Below are positions 9,634 to 19,185 of a stretch of DNA of 38,759 bases, piece by piece. Every line of letters begins with the position of its first letter. The first letter of the stretch is position 1. Made by a program: the position numbers and the translations under genes. This DNA is from Allobosea sp. Its GTDB lineage: Bacteria; Pseudomonadota; Alphaproteobacteria; Rhizobiales; Beijerinckiaceae. Location: contig NZ_JAUYTP010000027.1 in NCBI RefSeq assembly GCF_030695125.1, positions 1 to 38,759 of the forward strand, written 5' to 3'. Under the pieces are notes generated by a model. It did no database searches, was not told where the DNA came from, and saw only the letters and a list, made by a program, of their open reading frames with translations.

Positions 9634-11163
9634 ATGAGCGCATCCACCGAGACCGACCACGCCTTGCTCGACGTCGCCGCCATGGCGGCCGCGGATCGGC
9701 TGACGATCGCCGCCGGGACGCCCGGCTCCGTGCTGATGGAGCGCGCGGGGCGCGCCGTCGCCGATGCCGTCGATCGGCGCACGCCGCCCGGCGCGCGCAT
9801 CCTCGTGCTGTGCGGGCCCGGCAACAATGGCGGCGACGGCTTCGTCGCTGCCCGCCTCCTGGCCAGGCGCGGCCGGCCGGTCACGCTGGCGCTGGCGGCC
9901 GAGCGGTCGGACCTGGCGGGCGATGCGGCGGCGATGGCGCAGGCCTGGAGCGGGCCGGTCGAGCCGATCGCGGGGCTTGAGCCGCAAGCCTACGGCATCG
10001 TCGTCGACGCCCTCTTCGGGGCCGGGCTGAGCCGCCCGCTGGAGGGCGGGGTGGCGGCGCTGGTGGCGGCCGTCAACGCGGCGGGACGCCCGGTGGTGGC
10101 GGTCGATGTGCCCAGCGGGCTCTCGGGCGACACCGGAGGGCATGACGGCGCCGTCATCCGCGCGACCGAGACGGTGACCTTCTTTCGCCTCAAGCCGGGG
10201 CATCTGCTCCAGCCGGGGCGTGCGCTGTGCGGGGTGATCACGCTGGCCGATATCGGCATTGCAGCCGATCTGGTCTTCACGCCGGAGCGGCCGGCGACGC
10301 TGTTCGCCAACACGCCTGCCCTGTGGCGTGGCGTCTGGCCGGTTCACGCCGCCCAGACGCACAAGTTTCGCCGCGGCTCCGTCCTGGTTGTGGCCGGAGG
10401 GCTGCAGGGTGTCGGGGCCCCGCGGCTGGGGGCCCGTGCGGCGCTGCGGATCGGGGCAGGGCTGGCCACCATCGCCTGCCGGCCGGACGCGCTGGCGGCG
10501 CATGCGGCACGCGGCCCCGACGCGCTGATGCAGAGGCCGATCGCGGACGCTGCCGCGCTCGAGCGCCTGCTGGCCGAGCCGCGCCTGTCGGCCGTGCTGA
10601 TCGGCCCGGCGCTCGGGCTCGACGCGACGGCCCGCGAGGCCGTCATGGCGGTTTTGCGCGCCGCCGTGCCGGCCGTGCTCGACGCCGATGCGCTCACCCT
10701 CGTCGCCGCCTCCGCGGCCCGCCTGGCGACGCTGCTGGGTCGGCGCGGCGCGCCCTGCGTTCTCACTCCGCATGAAGGCGAATTCGAACGCGTCTTCGGC
10801 GCCGTCGCCGCCGTCACCCGGGCGAGGTCCCGGCTCGACAAGGCGCGCCGGGCCGCCGCTCATGCCAAGGCCGTTGTGGTGCTGAAAGGTCCCGACACCG
10901 TCATCGCGTCCCCCGACGGCCGGGCTGCGATCAACACCACCGGATCGCCGGCTCTGGCTACCGCGGGCTCCGGCGACGTGCTCGGCGGGCTGATCGCCGG
11001 CCTGCTCGCCCAGGGCATGCCGGCGTTCGAAGCGGCCTGCGCCGCCGTCTGGCTGCATGGTCGCGCCGGAGAGGAGGGCGGTCTCGGCTTGATCGCCGAC
11101 GACCTGCCTGAATGCGTGCAGCGCCTGCTCGCCGAGGCTGCAGCCGACGGGACAGCGGGTTGA
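9634..11163 (+). CDS. nnr: bifunctional NAD(P)H-hydrate repair enzyme (epimerase/dehydratase)
   Basis: Repairs damaged NAD(P)H: the N-terminal epimerase interconverts R and S hydrates and the C-terminal ADP-dependent dehydratase restores NAD(P)H. In 509 residues the YjeF_N domain (about 1-215) has the nucleotide-binding loop CGPGNNGGDGFVAARLL and VDALFGAGLSRPL plus DVPSGLSGDTG. The ribokinase-like dehydratase domain (about 235-500) has VLTPHEGEFERVFG, VVLKGPDTVIA and TAGSGDVLGGLIAGLLAQG. The start at the ATG 9634 follows the divergent glnB region. Adjacency of nnr to glnB is common in alphaproteobacteria. A bidirectional hairpin terminator follows the stop. Confidence 0.95.
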   Translation: MSASTETDHALLDVAAMAAADRLTIAAGTPGSVLMERAGRAVADAVDRRTPPGARILVLCGPGNNGGDGFVAARLLARRGRPVTLALAAERSDLAGDAAAMAQAWSGPVEPIAGLEPQAYGIVVDALFGAGLSRPLEGGVAALVAAVNAAGRPVVAVDVPSGLSGDTGGHDGAVIRATETVTFFRLKPGHLLQPGRALCGVITLADIGIAADLVFTPERPATLFANTPALWRGVWPVHAAQTHKFRRGSVLVVAGGLQGVGAPRLGARAALRIGAGLATIACRPDALAAHAARGPDALMQRPIADAAALERLLAEPRLSAVLIGPALGLDATAREAVMAVLRAAVPAVLDADALTLVAASAARLATLLGRRGAPCVLTPHEGEFERVFGAVAAVTRARSRLDKARRAAAHAKAVVVLKGPDTVIASPDGRAAINTTGSPALATAGSGDVLGGLIAGLLAQGMPAFEAACAAVWLHGRAGEEGGLGLIADDLPECVQRLLAEAAADGTAG

Positions 11164-11166
11164 ACG

Positions 11167-11199
11167 AAAACGGCCCGCCCTCTGGACGAGGACGGGCCG
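11167..11199. terminator. convergent terminator between nnr and the PRC-barrel gene
   Basis: Stem CGGCCCG (11171-11177) pairs with CGGGCCG (11193-11199), with further CTC/GAG pairing inside. On the minus strand it is followed by TTTT (AAAA at 11167-11170 on +), so it is best as an intrinsic terminator of the PRC-barrel gene; it lies 7 nt after the nnr stop and may serve both. Confidence 0.7.
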
Positions 11200-11250
11200 C
11201 AACGCAACATCTCAACGCAACGCCATCAAGACATTAAGCGTCGACGAGCC

Positions 11251-11841
11251 TCAGGTGCCGGAATAATCCACCGCCGGGGCGCTCGTCAGCTGCTCCTTGG
11301 TCAGAGTGATCTTGCCATGGTCGGGATGCATCATCGGCGCACGGGCCGAAGCCGCGGTGCCGGTGGTTCCCGTACCCGCTGTGCCGGTCGCCGGAGCGGC
11401 TATGCCGCTGGCCGGAGGCGCGGTGCTGCCGGCGGGAGCCATGGCGCCGCCAGCAGGCGCGGCCGAGGCGATCGGCTGTTCGCTCCAGTTCACCTGCGCG
11501 AAGGGGATGGCGACATCCTTCTGGCCGAGCCCCAGGAAGCCACCGACGCCGACGGTGATCATCTCGATCTTGCCGGTCTTGTCGAAGAGCACTTCGGTGA
11601 CATCGCCGACCTTCTCGTTGTTGGGGCCGTAGATGTCGACACCGATCAACTGGGTCGAGCGCCACTTGCCCTGCCAGGACATGTTGGCGGGAGCGACGGT
11701 GGTTGCCGTCGGAGCCGTAACCGCCGTGGCGGAGGGCGCGGCGGGAGCGGTGTTCGGGGCAGGGGCGGTCGTCTGGGCGATGGCGGTCGCGCTCATCAGC
11801 GCAAGGGCCAGCGATGTCGCGGCGATGTGACGTTTGAACAT
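11251..11841 (-). CDS. exported PRC-barrel domain protein
   Basis: A 196-residue protein with a signal peptide (hydrophobic ATSLALALMSATAIA, cleavage near AIAQ) and a Thr/Ala/Pro-rich linker to about residue 52. The PRC-barrel core follows (about 60-122): LIGVDIYGPNNEKVGDVTEV, then KIEMITVGVGGFLGLGQKDV and VAIPFAQVNW, the usual layout of the family. A second Ala/Gly/Thr/Pro-rich low-complexity region leads to a short C-terminal motif (KITLTKEQLTSAPAVDY), often found in rhizobial PRC-barrel exported proteins. The function is unknown; such proteins are often stress-induced. An excellent GAGGAGG ribosome-binding sequence lies 5-6 nt before the ATG. It is divergent from the RHH-like gene, and its 3' end has the shared terminator. 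Confidence 0.88.
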   Translation of the reverse strand: MFKRHIAATSLALALMSATAIAQTTAPAPNTAPAAPSATAVTAPTATTVAPANMSWQGKWRSTQLIGVDIYGPNNEKVGDVTEVLFDKTGKIEMITVGVGGFLGLGQKDVAIPFAQVNWSEQPIASAAPAGGAMAPAGSTAPPASGIAAPATGTAGTGTTGTAASARAPMMHPDHGKITLTKEQLTSAPAVDYSGT

Positions 11842-12006
11842 GAAGTCCTCCTCATGGATCGGGTTGCGTGTGCAATCCGCCTCGTGGCGGGATACGCAAA
11901 CAACCCCCGGAAATCGGATTGGTTCAGCCGCAAGATGAAAAATCGGGCGCAGATCGCCGACGATTCCGGCCGATCCTGGGATATCGCTCCGACAACGACC
12001 GGCTGG

Positions 12007-12031
12007 GGAACCCGCCGAAACGGGCGGCGTT
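12007..12031 (+). promoter_or_regulatory. EcfG-type (general stress) promoter
   Basis: GGAAC (12007-12011), 16-nt spacer, CGTT (12028-12031): an exact match to the alphaproteobacterial sigma-EcfG consensus GGAAC-N16/17-CGTT. It lies about 70 nt before the ATG of the small gene at 12101 and is in the right orientation. Confidence 0.7.
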
Positions 12032-12100
12032 CACCCCCAGGGCGGGGAGCCTGCGCTTCCAGCACCGAAGATGTTTTTCACCGTTCAGGAGGGGTTGACC

Positions 12101-12331
12101 ATGAGCCAGGCGAACAGGACGGGCGAGGTGGCGCTGACGGTGATGGTGGACGCGCCGGGGCAGGCGGCGCTCGACCGTTTTCGGACCGCGCACGATCCGG
12201 CCATGAGCCGCGCCGGGGCGCTTCAGGCGATCCTGTCCGCGTGGATGGAGGCGAACGCCGGGACGCCGGGCGGGGGCGCCGCCGACGAAGGGCTGCGGCC
12301 CAGCGAGCTCAACGCGAGCAACGACATCTGA
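12101..12331 (+). CDS. small protein, possible ribbon-helix-helix fold
   Basis: A 76-residue soluble protein. The frame can start at 12071, but the ATG at 12101 is chosen because AGGAGGGG lies 6-7 nt before it. Residues 10-17 (VALTVMVD) could form the RHH strand and MSRAGALQAILSAWM (about 34-48) looks like the second RHH helix, which in that family reads SRSEALRRILREWL. The C-terminal third is Gly/Ala-rich and probably disordered. No toxin partner is beside it on the same strand, so an antitoxin role is not supported. An exact EcfG promoter pattern upstream suggests expression in the general stress response. The function is otherwise unknown. Confidence 0.65.
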   Translation: MSQANRTGEVALTVMVDAPGQAALDRFRTAHDPAMSRAGALQAILSAWMEANAGTPGGGAADEGLRPSELNASNDI

Positions 12332-12418
12332 GCCGCCGGCGGATGGCGGTTCATAGGCGACCAGCCGGTCGCGCTCGATCACGCGGCGGACCGGAGGCTG
12401 GCCGCCGCCGCCCCGTCG

Positions 12419-12580
12419 TCAGGTTTCGTCGAGCCTGAGCTGAAAGACCAGAATGGCGTCGGCCAGCGCCTGAAGTTCCTCCGTCTTCGCCGGGCTGTCG
12501 GGCTCGCCGTGCAAAGCCGCGATGCGCTGCTGCGCCTGCTGGTGATCGGCGTCGCTGTGGAGAACGATCGGTTCGGTCAT
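12419..12580 (-). CDS. small protein resembling the HigA antitoxin N-terminal segment (second of a coupled pair)
   Basis: A 53-residue protein. The ATG at 12580 overlaps the stop of the upstream gene in ATGA, so the two are translationally coupled; this decides the start over the longer frame to 12625. The sequence IVLHSDADHQQAQQRIAALH, followed by SPAKTEELQALADAI, follows the N-terminal helical segment of HigA-type antitoxins (PIRTEADYEAAL...EPGTPEGDELEVLATL), but the protein ends before any helix-turn-helix. It also resembles its neighbour (shared A-x-x-RI-x-x-L and QAL-x-x-A), so the pair looks like an internal duplication. No toxin gene is adjacent. Function unknown. Confidence 0.6.
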   Translation of the reverse strand: MTEPIVLHSDADHQQAQQRIAALHGEPDSPAKTEELQALADAILVFQLRLDET

Positions 12581-12801
12581 GACGCGTCTGTCCAGCCCGT
12601 CGCGTCGTCGTGGCATCGATCCCATTCGCCGACCGCCGCGATCAAGGCCTGGCGTTCGCGCTCCTCGTCCTCGCTTCGCGCGCAGGCGTCGAGCACGGTG
12701 ATGCGCCGCGTCGCCAGTTCGTAATCCTCGATCGTCTCGAGCTTGAACTGCACGCGCCCCGATTCGCCGGCATGCGGCGGGTGTTCAATCATGGTCTTCA
12801 T
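12577..12801 (-). CDS. small protein, paralogue of its downstream neighbour (first of a coupled pair)
   Basis: A 74-residue soluble protein, start taken at the ATG 12801, which has GGGAGAGA upstream; an alternative ATG lies three codons later, and the longer frame to 12924 runs through the promoter. Core: FKLETIEDYELATRRITVLD, then SEDEERERQALIAAVGEWD, two helices aligned with the HigA-N-like segment of the downstream 53-residue protein. Nothing suggests DNA binding. The genes overlap by ATGA and form a two-gene operon behind a near-consensus EcfG promoter (GGAAC-N16-CGTC, 12853-12877). Small stress-induced helical protein is the best description. Confidence 0.6.
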   Translation of the reverse strand: MKTMIEHPPHAGESGRVQFKLETIEDYELATRRITVLDACARSEDEERERQALIAAVGEWDRCHDDATGWTDAS

Positions 12802-12852
12802 CGTCTCTCTCCCGCGGAGACCCGTTTCAGGTCCCCGATCCGTTTGAAGAAT

Positions 12853-12877
12853 GACGCGGCAGGGCCCGCAGGGTTCC
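12853..12877 (-). promoter_or_regulatory. near-consensus EcfG promoter
   Basis: On the minus strand GGAAC (12877-12873), 16-nt spacer, CGTC (12856-12853). Only the last base departs from GGAAC-N16-CGTT. It lies about 52 nt before the ATG at 12801 of the coupled small-gene pair. Confidence 0.5.
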
Positions 12878-12982
12878 GCCGGCGCCGATGCGGCGCTTAA
12901 GGGTTCCTCAAAGGTTCGGTGCATGATTCGGTTCGGTGAAACGGCCGCCCCTGGCCGGGCCCGCAGCGGGAATCAGCGATCC

Positions 12983-13297
12983 ATGGACGTCCGGCCGATC
13001 GACACGGGTCTCGTGGCAACGCTGCTGGCGCTCGCCATCGCGCTCGGCGGGACTGGGTCGGCGCAGGCCTTCTGGCCGCGCGGGCAGGTATCGATGTGCG
13101 CCGATGCGACCTCGGCCCGGGAGCGCGCCCGGCATCGCTGCGATGAGCTGAACGGCTACGCCGATCCGGGCTGGCCGGCCCTCGGGCTCGGCGATGCAGG
13201 TCACGGTGCGTATCGCGGCAAGGCCACCGGCATGAACCGGGGACCGGCACCGGGATACGATCCCGCTAACCGCCCGCCCGTTCGCCGGCTGGGCTGA
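12983..13297 (+). CDS. small secreted protein of unknown function
   Basis: A 104-residue exported protein. The ATG at 12983 is chosen because it opens directly on a signal peptide (hydrophobic GLVATLLALAIALGGTG, cleavage near AQA-F); the frame is open to 12851 but its upstream part overlaps the divergent promoter and is Gly/Arg-rich. The mature part is only about 75 residues, has two Cys (SMCADATSA and HRCDELN) that could form a disulphide, and ends in a Gly/Pro/Arg-rich tail. No domain is recognised. The ribosome-binding site before this ATG is poor, so the start is uncertain. Confidence 0.55.
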   Translation: MDVRPIDTGLVATLLALAIALGGTGSAQAFWPRGQVSMCADATSARERARHRCDELNGYADPGWPALGLGDAGHGAYRGKATGMNRGPAPGYDPANRPPVRRLG

Positions 13298-13337
13298 CGG
13301 TCCGCCCTCCGCGCCGCCCTCGGAGGGGCCGGTCAGC
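13293..13337. terminator. hairpin between the secreted-protein gene and tRNA-Lys
   Basis: Outer stem GCTGAC (13293-13298) with GTCAGC (13332-13337) and inner stem CCCTCC with GGAGGG. It overlaps the stop of the + strand gene and lies 9 nt past the 3' end of the minus-strand tRNA. No T-run is present on either side; possible bidirectional stop. Confidence 0.4.
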
Positions 13338-13346
13338 GCAGCGGCG

Positions 13347-13421
13347 TGGTGAGCGGGGTGGGTATCGAACCCACGACCACATGATTAAAAGTCACGTGCT
13401 CTACCACTGAGCTACCCGCCC
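13347..13421 (-). tRNA. tRNA-Lys (anticodon UUU)
   Basis: Minus-strand cloverleaf of 75 nt with encoded CCA. The acceptor is GGGCGGG with CCCGCTC (one G-U pair), the D arm GCTCAGTGGTAGAGC, the anticodon stem CGTGA/TCATG holds loop CTTTTAA with anticodon TTT, and the T arm is GTGGG-TTCGATA-CCCAC. Discriminator base A. A strong sigma-70-like promoter lies 12 nt upstream. Confidence 0.95.
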
Positions 13422-13432
13422 TCACGGGGGCT

Positions 13433-13461
13433 GACATACGGATGCCCCGCCGTCGGGTCAA
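13433..13461 (-). promoter_or_regulatory. sigma-70-type promoter of tRNA-Lys
   Basis: On the minus strand TTGACC (13461-13456), 17-nt spacer, TATGTC (13438-13433). The tRNA 5' end is 12 nt past the -10 element, so the transcript leader would be only a few bases. Confidence 0.7.
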
Positions 13462-13560
13462 TATTGTTCCGGCCGCTCTTTCCATGGCAGAAGCGCGGCA
13501 ATGCAGCGCGCCGGACGGAACGACAATGGCTTTCAACGGGCGGAACAGGGCCATGACGGC

Positions 13561-14652
13561 ATGGCTTTGAAGCCGCAGACGCCGCCAGCGCTGGCCTGGA
13601 CGCGTTGGACGGCATGGTTCCTCGCCGCGGCGCTGGCGACCCTGGTGCTGCTGTGGGGATTTGCCGCGGCGCTCGATCCCTTCGGCCTGCGCGTCGGCCG
13701 TGGCCAGGCGCCGCGCCCGATCATGGATATCAACCAGCGCTTCATGTACCCGCAGCTGGTGCGCTCGGGCGGCTTCGATTCCGCGGTGTTCGGCACCTCG
13801 ACGATGCGGCTGCTCGATCCCGCGACGCTGTCGACAGCGATGGGGGGGCGCTTCGCCAATCTCGCGATGAATGCGGCCACGCCCTGGGAGCAGGTCCAGA
13901 TGGCGGAGCTGTTCGCCCGTCAGGTTTCGGCGCCGAGGACCGTGCTGTGGGGAATCGACGCTCTGTGGTGCGCGCCCGATGCGACCGATCCCGACAGGCG
14001 GCTGACGCCGCGGCCGTTCCCGCCCTGGCTCTATGACGAGATCGGCTGGCGCGACTGGCCGGAGCTGATGAATCTGACGACGCTGGAGATCGCCGGCCGG
14101 CTGCTGGCGCACCGCCTCGGCCTGATGCCGGAGCGCATCCGCGGCGATGGCTACGAGGTCTTCACGCCGCCCGAGGCGCTCTACGATCTCGATCGCGCCC
14201 GCCTCCACCTCTACGCCGACCGCGGCGGCGTGCCCTTCGCTCCTGAACCGGAGCAGCCGCCGGACGCCGTGTCCGATGAGGCGCGCGCGCAGTGGCGCTT
14301 TCCGGCGCTGGCCTGGCTCGACCAGACCCTGGCCCGGCTGCCCGCCGCGACGCGGGTCATGCTCGTCCTGCCGCCGGTTCACCATGCCGCGCTGCCGCGA
14401 GCGGGGTCGTCCGGCGCACAGCGTTTTTCGGCCTGCAAGACCGCGCTCGTGGCGCTGGCCGCCCGCCATGGCGCGAGCGTGCTCGACTACGCCTTCGTCT
14501 CGCCGATCACCCGGCGCGACGACAACTACTGGGACCCGCTGCATTTCAGGCTGCCGACGGCGCGGCGTATGGAGGCGGAGATCGCGGCCGTCGCCGCCGG
14601 CGGCGCGCCGGGCACTGATGGGGCCGCCGTAGAGCTGTTGCCCGCGCGTTAA
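13561..14652 (+). CDS. membrane-anchored SGNH-hydrolase-like protein of unknown function
   Basis: A 363-residue protein with one N-terminal membrane anchor (WFLAAALATLVLLWGFAAAL, about residues 20-39) and a periplasmic domain. FGTSTMRLLDP soon after the anchor resembles the SGNH block with the nucleophile Ser, and NYWDPLHFRLP near the C-terminus resembles the Asp-x-x-His block, the arrangement seen in AlgJ/AlgX-like and related O-acetyltransferase-type domains. WGIDALWCAP and RVMLVLPPVHH are typical strands of that fold. This is fold-level inference. The ATG at 13561 (MALKPQTPPA) is preferred to 13501, whose extra residues are not membrane-targeting; the ribosome-binding site is unclear. Isolated between tRNA-Lys and the ftsB-like gene. 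Confidence 0.7.
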   Translation: MALKPQTPPALAWTRWTAWFLAAALATLVLLWGFAAALDPFGLRVGRGQAPRPIMDINQRFMYPQLVRSGGFDSAVFGTSTMRLLDPATLSTAMGGRFANLAMNAATPWEQVQMAELFARQVSAPRTVLWGIDALWCAPDATDPDRRLTPRPFPPWLYDEIGWRDWPELMNLTTLEIAGRLLAHRLGLMPERIRGDGYEVFTPPEALYDLDRARLHLYADRGGVPFAPEPEQPPDAVSDEARAQWRFPALAWLDQTLARLPAATRVMLVLPPVHHAALPRAGSSGAQRFSACKTALVALAARHGASVLDYAFVSPITRRDDNYWDPLHFRLPTARRMEAEIAAVAAGGAPGTDGAAVELLPAR

Positions 14653-14688
14653 CCTGCCGGAAACCAAGGCGGCCTAACCCTGAGCGCC

Positions 14689-15000
14689 ATGGTGATCCGC
14701 CGCGGTGTCCGTTCCGTCCTCATTACGCTCGCGCTCTACCTCGTGTCGGGGGCAGCGGTGAGCTATTTCATGTTCCATGCCCAGCACGGCGCCCGCGGGC
14801 TCGACGCGCGCGACACGCTGCAGGGCTCGCTGCGCGAAATGGAGACCGAACTCGCCGGACTCACCGCCGAGCGCAAGCTCTGGGAGCAGCGCCTCGCACT
14901 GGTCCGCGACGAGGCGGTCGACCGCGATGTGCTGGAGGAGCGGGCGCGCGACAGCCTCGGTCGGATCCATCGCAACGACGTCATTCTGATGGGGCGCTGA
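14689..15000 (+). CDS. ftsB: septum formation initiator, FtsB/DivIC family
   Basis: Bitopic division protein expected to act with FtsL and FtsQ at the septum. In 103 residues there is a short basic N-terminus, one membrane helix (about 9-29, VLITLALYLVSGAAVSYFMF), then a coiled coil (about 38-75: LQGSLREMETELAGLTAERK, then LWEQRLALVRDEAVDRD) and the family ending with EERARDSLGRI. Location just before pdhA is the normal place for this gene in alphaproteobacteria, where it often sits between eno and pdhA; eno is not here. A 178-nt gap separates it from pdhA, so they are probably transcribed separately. The symbol is by family. Confidence 0.85.
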   Translation: MVIRRGVRSVLITLALYLVSGAAVSYFMFHAQHGARGLDARDTLQGSLREMETELAGLTAERKLWEQRLALVRDEAVDRDVLEERARDSLGRIHRNDVILMGR

Positions 15001-15178
15001 GCATCGCTTGCCGATGCCGGCAAATAGTCCCGGACGTATCGATTAACTGGATTTCGGTTACTTTTCGAAAGCCGTGATAATTCAGCGTCTTACGAGATGC
15101 TGCAATGCGAGATAGCCGCCTCGCCAAGGGTTTTGCGATCCTCTACAACCAAGGTCGCATGATCTTGGAGGACCGCCG

Positions 15179-16276
15179 ATGGCCGTTGCCGCGCGCAAGA
15201 CGAAAGCTCCCGCCCCAGCCAAGCCCGCCGCCAAACCGGCGAAGGCGCGATCGGCCAAAGCCGCCGGCGAGGGCGCCTCGGCCGCGCCCAGCAACATCCC
15301 CGTCTTCAGCAAGGACGAGGATCTGCACGCCTATCGCGAGATGCTGCTGATCCGCCGCTTCGAGGAAAAGGCGGGCCAGATGTACGGCATGGGCCTGATC
15401 GGCGGCTTCTGCCATCTCTATATCGGCCAGGAAGCCGTCGTCGTCGGGATGCAGATGGCGTCCAAGGAGGGCGACCAGGTCATCACCGGCTATCGCGACC
15501 ATGGCCACATGCTCGCCTGCGGCATGGAATCGCGCGGCGTGATGGCGGAGCTGACCGGCCGGCAGGGGGGCTATTCCCGCGGCAAGGGCGGCTCGATGCA
15601 CATGTTCTCCCGCGAGAAGAATTTCTATGGCGGCCACGGCATCGTCGGCGCCCAGGTCTCGCTCGGCACCGGTCTTGGCTTCGCCAACTGGTACCGCGAA
15701 GACGGGCGCGTCTCGCTCGCCTATTTCGGCGACGGCGCCGCCAACCAGGGCCAGGTCTATGAGAGCTTCAACATGGCCCAGCTCTGGAAGCTGCCGGTCG
15801 TGTTCGTGATCGAGAACAACCGCTACGCCATGGGCACCTCGGTCAACCGTGCCTCAGCGCAGACCGACTTTTCCCGCCGCGGCGTCTCCTTCGGCATTCC
15901 CGGCGAGCAGGTCGACGGTATGGATGTCCGCGCCGTGCGCGACGCCGCCACCCGCGCGATCGACCATGCCCGCAGCGGCAAGGGCCCCTACATCCTGGAG
16001 ATGCAGACCTACCGCTACCGCGGCCACTCGATGTCGGACCCGGCCAAGTACCGCTCCAAGGACGAGGTCCAGCGCATGCGCGAGGAGCACGATCCGATCG
16101 AGCAGGTGAGGGGGCGTCTCACCCGCGAGTTCAAGGTCGGCGAGGACGAGCTCAAGGCGATCGACGCCAAGGTCCGCGAGATCGTCAACGACGCGGCCGA
16201 GTTCGCGACGCATGATCCCGAGCCCGACGTCTCGGAGCTGTTCACCGACATCCTGCTGGAGCCGGCGAAGGCCTGA
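15179..16276 (+). CDS. pdhA: pyruvate dehydrogenase E1 component, alpha subunit
   Basis: With PdhB forms the heterotetrameric E1 that decarboxylates pyruvate with thiamine diphosphate and acylates the E2 lipoyl arm. In 365 residues an Ala/Lys/Pro-rich N-terminal extension of about 38 residues precedes the core. [33 protein letters not shown] and the thiamine diphosphate motif running from GDGAANQGQ (184-192) to VIENN (~210-214) are intact, as is [16 protein letters not shown] lies 8 nt before the ATG. First gene of the pdhA-pdhB-pdhC set; 59 nt separates it from pdhB. The upstream 178 nt is AT-richer and should hold the operon promoter, but no clean box was identified. Confidence 0.97.
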   Translation: MAVAARKTKAPAPAKPAAKPAKARSAKAAGEGASAAPSNIPVFSKDEDLHAYREMLLIRRFEEKAGQMYGMGLIGGFCHLYIGQEAVVVGMQMASKEGDQVITGYRDHGHMLACGMESRGVMAELTGRQGGYSRGKGGSMHMFSREKNFYGGHGIVGAQVSLGTGLGFANWYREDGRVSLAYFGDGAANQGQVYESFNMAQLWKLPVVFVIENNRYAMGTSVNRASAQTDFSRRGVSFGIPGEQVDGMDVRAVRDAATRAIDHARSGKGPYILEMQTYRYRGHSMSDPAKYRSKDEVQRMREEHDPIEQVRGRLTREFKVGEDELKAIDAKVREIVNDAAEFATHDPEPDVSELFTDILLEPAKA

Positions 16277-16335
16277 GCGCCTCGCTGCCGCCGCACCAGT
16301 CCTTTTCGCCTCGTCCAATCATTCCGGGTGCGTTC

Positions 16336-17769
<1,434 letters not shown>

Positions 17770-17780
17770 GAGGCTGACCG

Positions 17781-19142
17781 ATGGCAACCAACATCCTGAT
17801 GCCCGCGCTCTCTCCCACCATGGAGAAGGGCAATCTCGCCAAATGGCTGAAGAAGGAAGGCGACACGATCAAGTCCGGCGACATCATCGCCGAGATCGAG
17901 ACCGACAAGGCGACGATGGAGGTCGAGGCTGTCGACGAGGGCATCCTCGCCAAGATTCTGGTGCCGGACGGCACGGCCGATGTCGCCGTCAACGAGATCA
18001 TCGGCGTGATCGCCGCCGAGGGCGAGGACATGAAGGCGGCCGCAGCGCCGGCCAAGGCTGAGGCGCCGAAGGCTGCCGAGGCCCCCAAGGCCGCTGAGGC
18101 TCCCAAGGTTGAAGCCGCCAAGTCCGAGGCGCCGGCGCCAGCCGCTGCTGCTCCTGCCGCAGCGGCGCCTGCCGTCGCTTCCGGCGAGCGCCCCTTCGCC
18201 TCGCCGCTGGCGCGCCGGCTGGCCAGGGAAGCCGGGCTCGACCTGTCGAAGGTCCAGGGCTCCGGCCCCCATGGCCGCATCGTCGAGAAGGATGTCGAGG
18301 CCGCCAAGGCCGGCGGCGGCGCCAAGGCTGCGCCTTCTGCCGCTCCTGCGACGGCTACTCCGGCTTCCGCGCCGAAGCCTGCAGCTGCGCCGCTGGCGAC
18401 CGGGCCCTCCGACGAGCAGGTCAAGAAGCTGTTTGCGCCGGACTCCTATGAGGAGGTCCCGCATGACGGCATGCGCAAGACGATCGCGCGCCGCCTGCTC
18501 GAAGCCAAGCAGACCGTGCCGCATTTCTACGTCACGGTGGATTGCGAGCTCGACGCCCTGCTCAAGCTGCGCGGCGAACTGAACGCCGCCGCGCCGGAGA
18601 AGGACGGCAAGCCGGCCTACAAGCTCTCGGTCAACGACATGGTGATCAAGGCGCTGGCGCTGGCGCTGAAGGCCGTGCCGGACGCCAATGTGAGCTGGAC
18701 CGAGAACACCATGCTCAAGCACAAACACGCCGATGTCGGCGTCGCCGTCTCGATCCCGGGCGGGCTGATCACCCCGATCATCCGCGACGCCTGCCACAAG
18801 AGCCTGTCGCAGATCTCCAACGAGATGAAGGACATGGCGGCCCGCGCCAAGGCCCGCAAGCTGAAGCCCGAGGAGTATCAGGGCGGCACCACGGCGGTCT
18901 CCAATCTCGGCATGTTCGGGGTCAAGGACTTCGCCGCGATCGTGAACCCGCCGCATGCGACGATCCTGGCGGTGGGCGCCGGCGAACAGCGCGCCGTGGT
19001 CAAGGGCGGCCAGCTCGCGGTGGCGACCGTGATGTCGGTGACGCTCTCGACCGACCACCGCGCGGTGGACGGCGCGCTCGGCGCCGAGCTGCTGGCGGCC
19101 TTCAAGGGCTATATCGAGAAGCCGATGGCGATGCTGGTGTGA
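17781..19142 (+). CDS. pdhC: dihydrolipoamide acetyltransferase (E2 of pyruvate dehydrogenase)
   Basis: Core of the PDH complex; transfers acetyl from the lipoyl arm to CoA. In 453 residues it has one lipoyl domain (1-80, Lys43), an Ala/Pro/Lys-rich linker, the peripheral subunit-binding domain (about 137-176, FASPLARRLAREAGLDLS), a second linker and the catalytic domain (about 230-453), which ends STDHRAVDGALGAELLAAF with catalytic His426 and Asp430. GAGGCTGACCG precedes the start. A single E2 lipoyl domain plus one on PdhB fits the alphaproteobacterial E2 type. It follows pdhB by 11 nt in the same operon. Confidence 0.96.
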   Translation: MATNILMPALSPTMEKGNLAKWLKKEGDTIKSGDIIAEIETDKATMEVEAVDEGILAKILVPDGTADVAVNEIIGVIAAEGEDMKAAAAPAKAEAPKAAEAPKAAEAPKVEAAKSEAPAPAAAAPAAAAPAVASGERPFASPLARRLAREAGLDLSKVQGSGPHGRIVEKDVEAAKAGGGAKAAPSAAPATATPASAPKPAAAPLATGPSDEQVKKLFAPDSYEEVPHDGMRKTIARRLLEAKQTVPHFYVTVDCELDALLKLRGELNAAAPEKDGKPAYKLSVNDMVIKALALALKAVPDANVSWTENTMLKHKHADVGVAVSIPGGLITPIIRDACHKSLSQISNEMKDMAARAKARKLKPEEYQGGTTAVSNLGMFGVKDFAAIVNPPHATILAVGAGEQRAVVKGGQLAVATVMSVTLSTDHRAVDGALGAELLAAFKGYIEKPMAMLV

Positions 19143-19185
19143 GAGCGCCATATTGTAGGAGCTGATCGAATTCGGAGACGACGCC

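Noticed and set aside
15001..15017. Terminator after the ftsB-like gene
   Set aside because: GCATCG-N5-CGATGC is only a 6-bp stem and no T-run follows.
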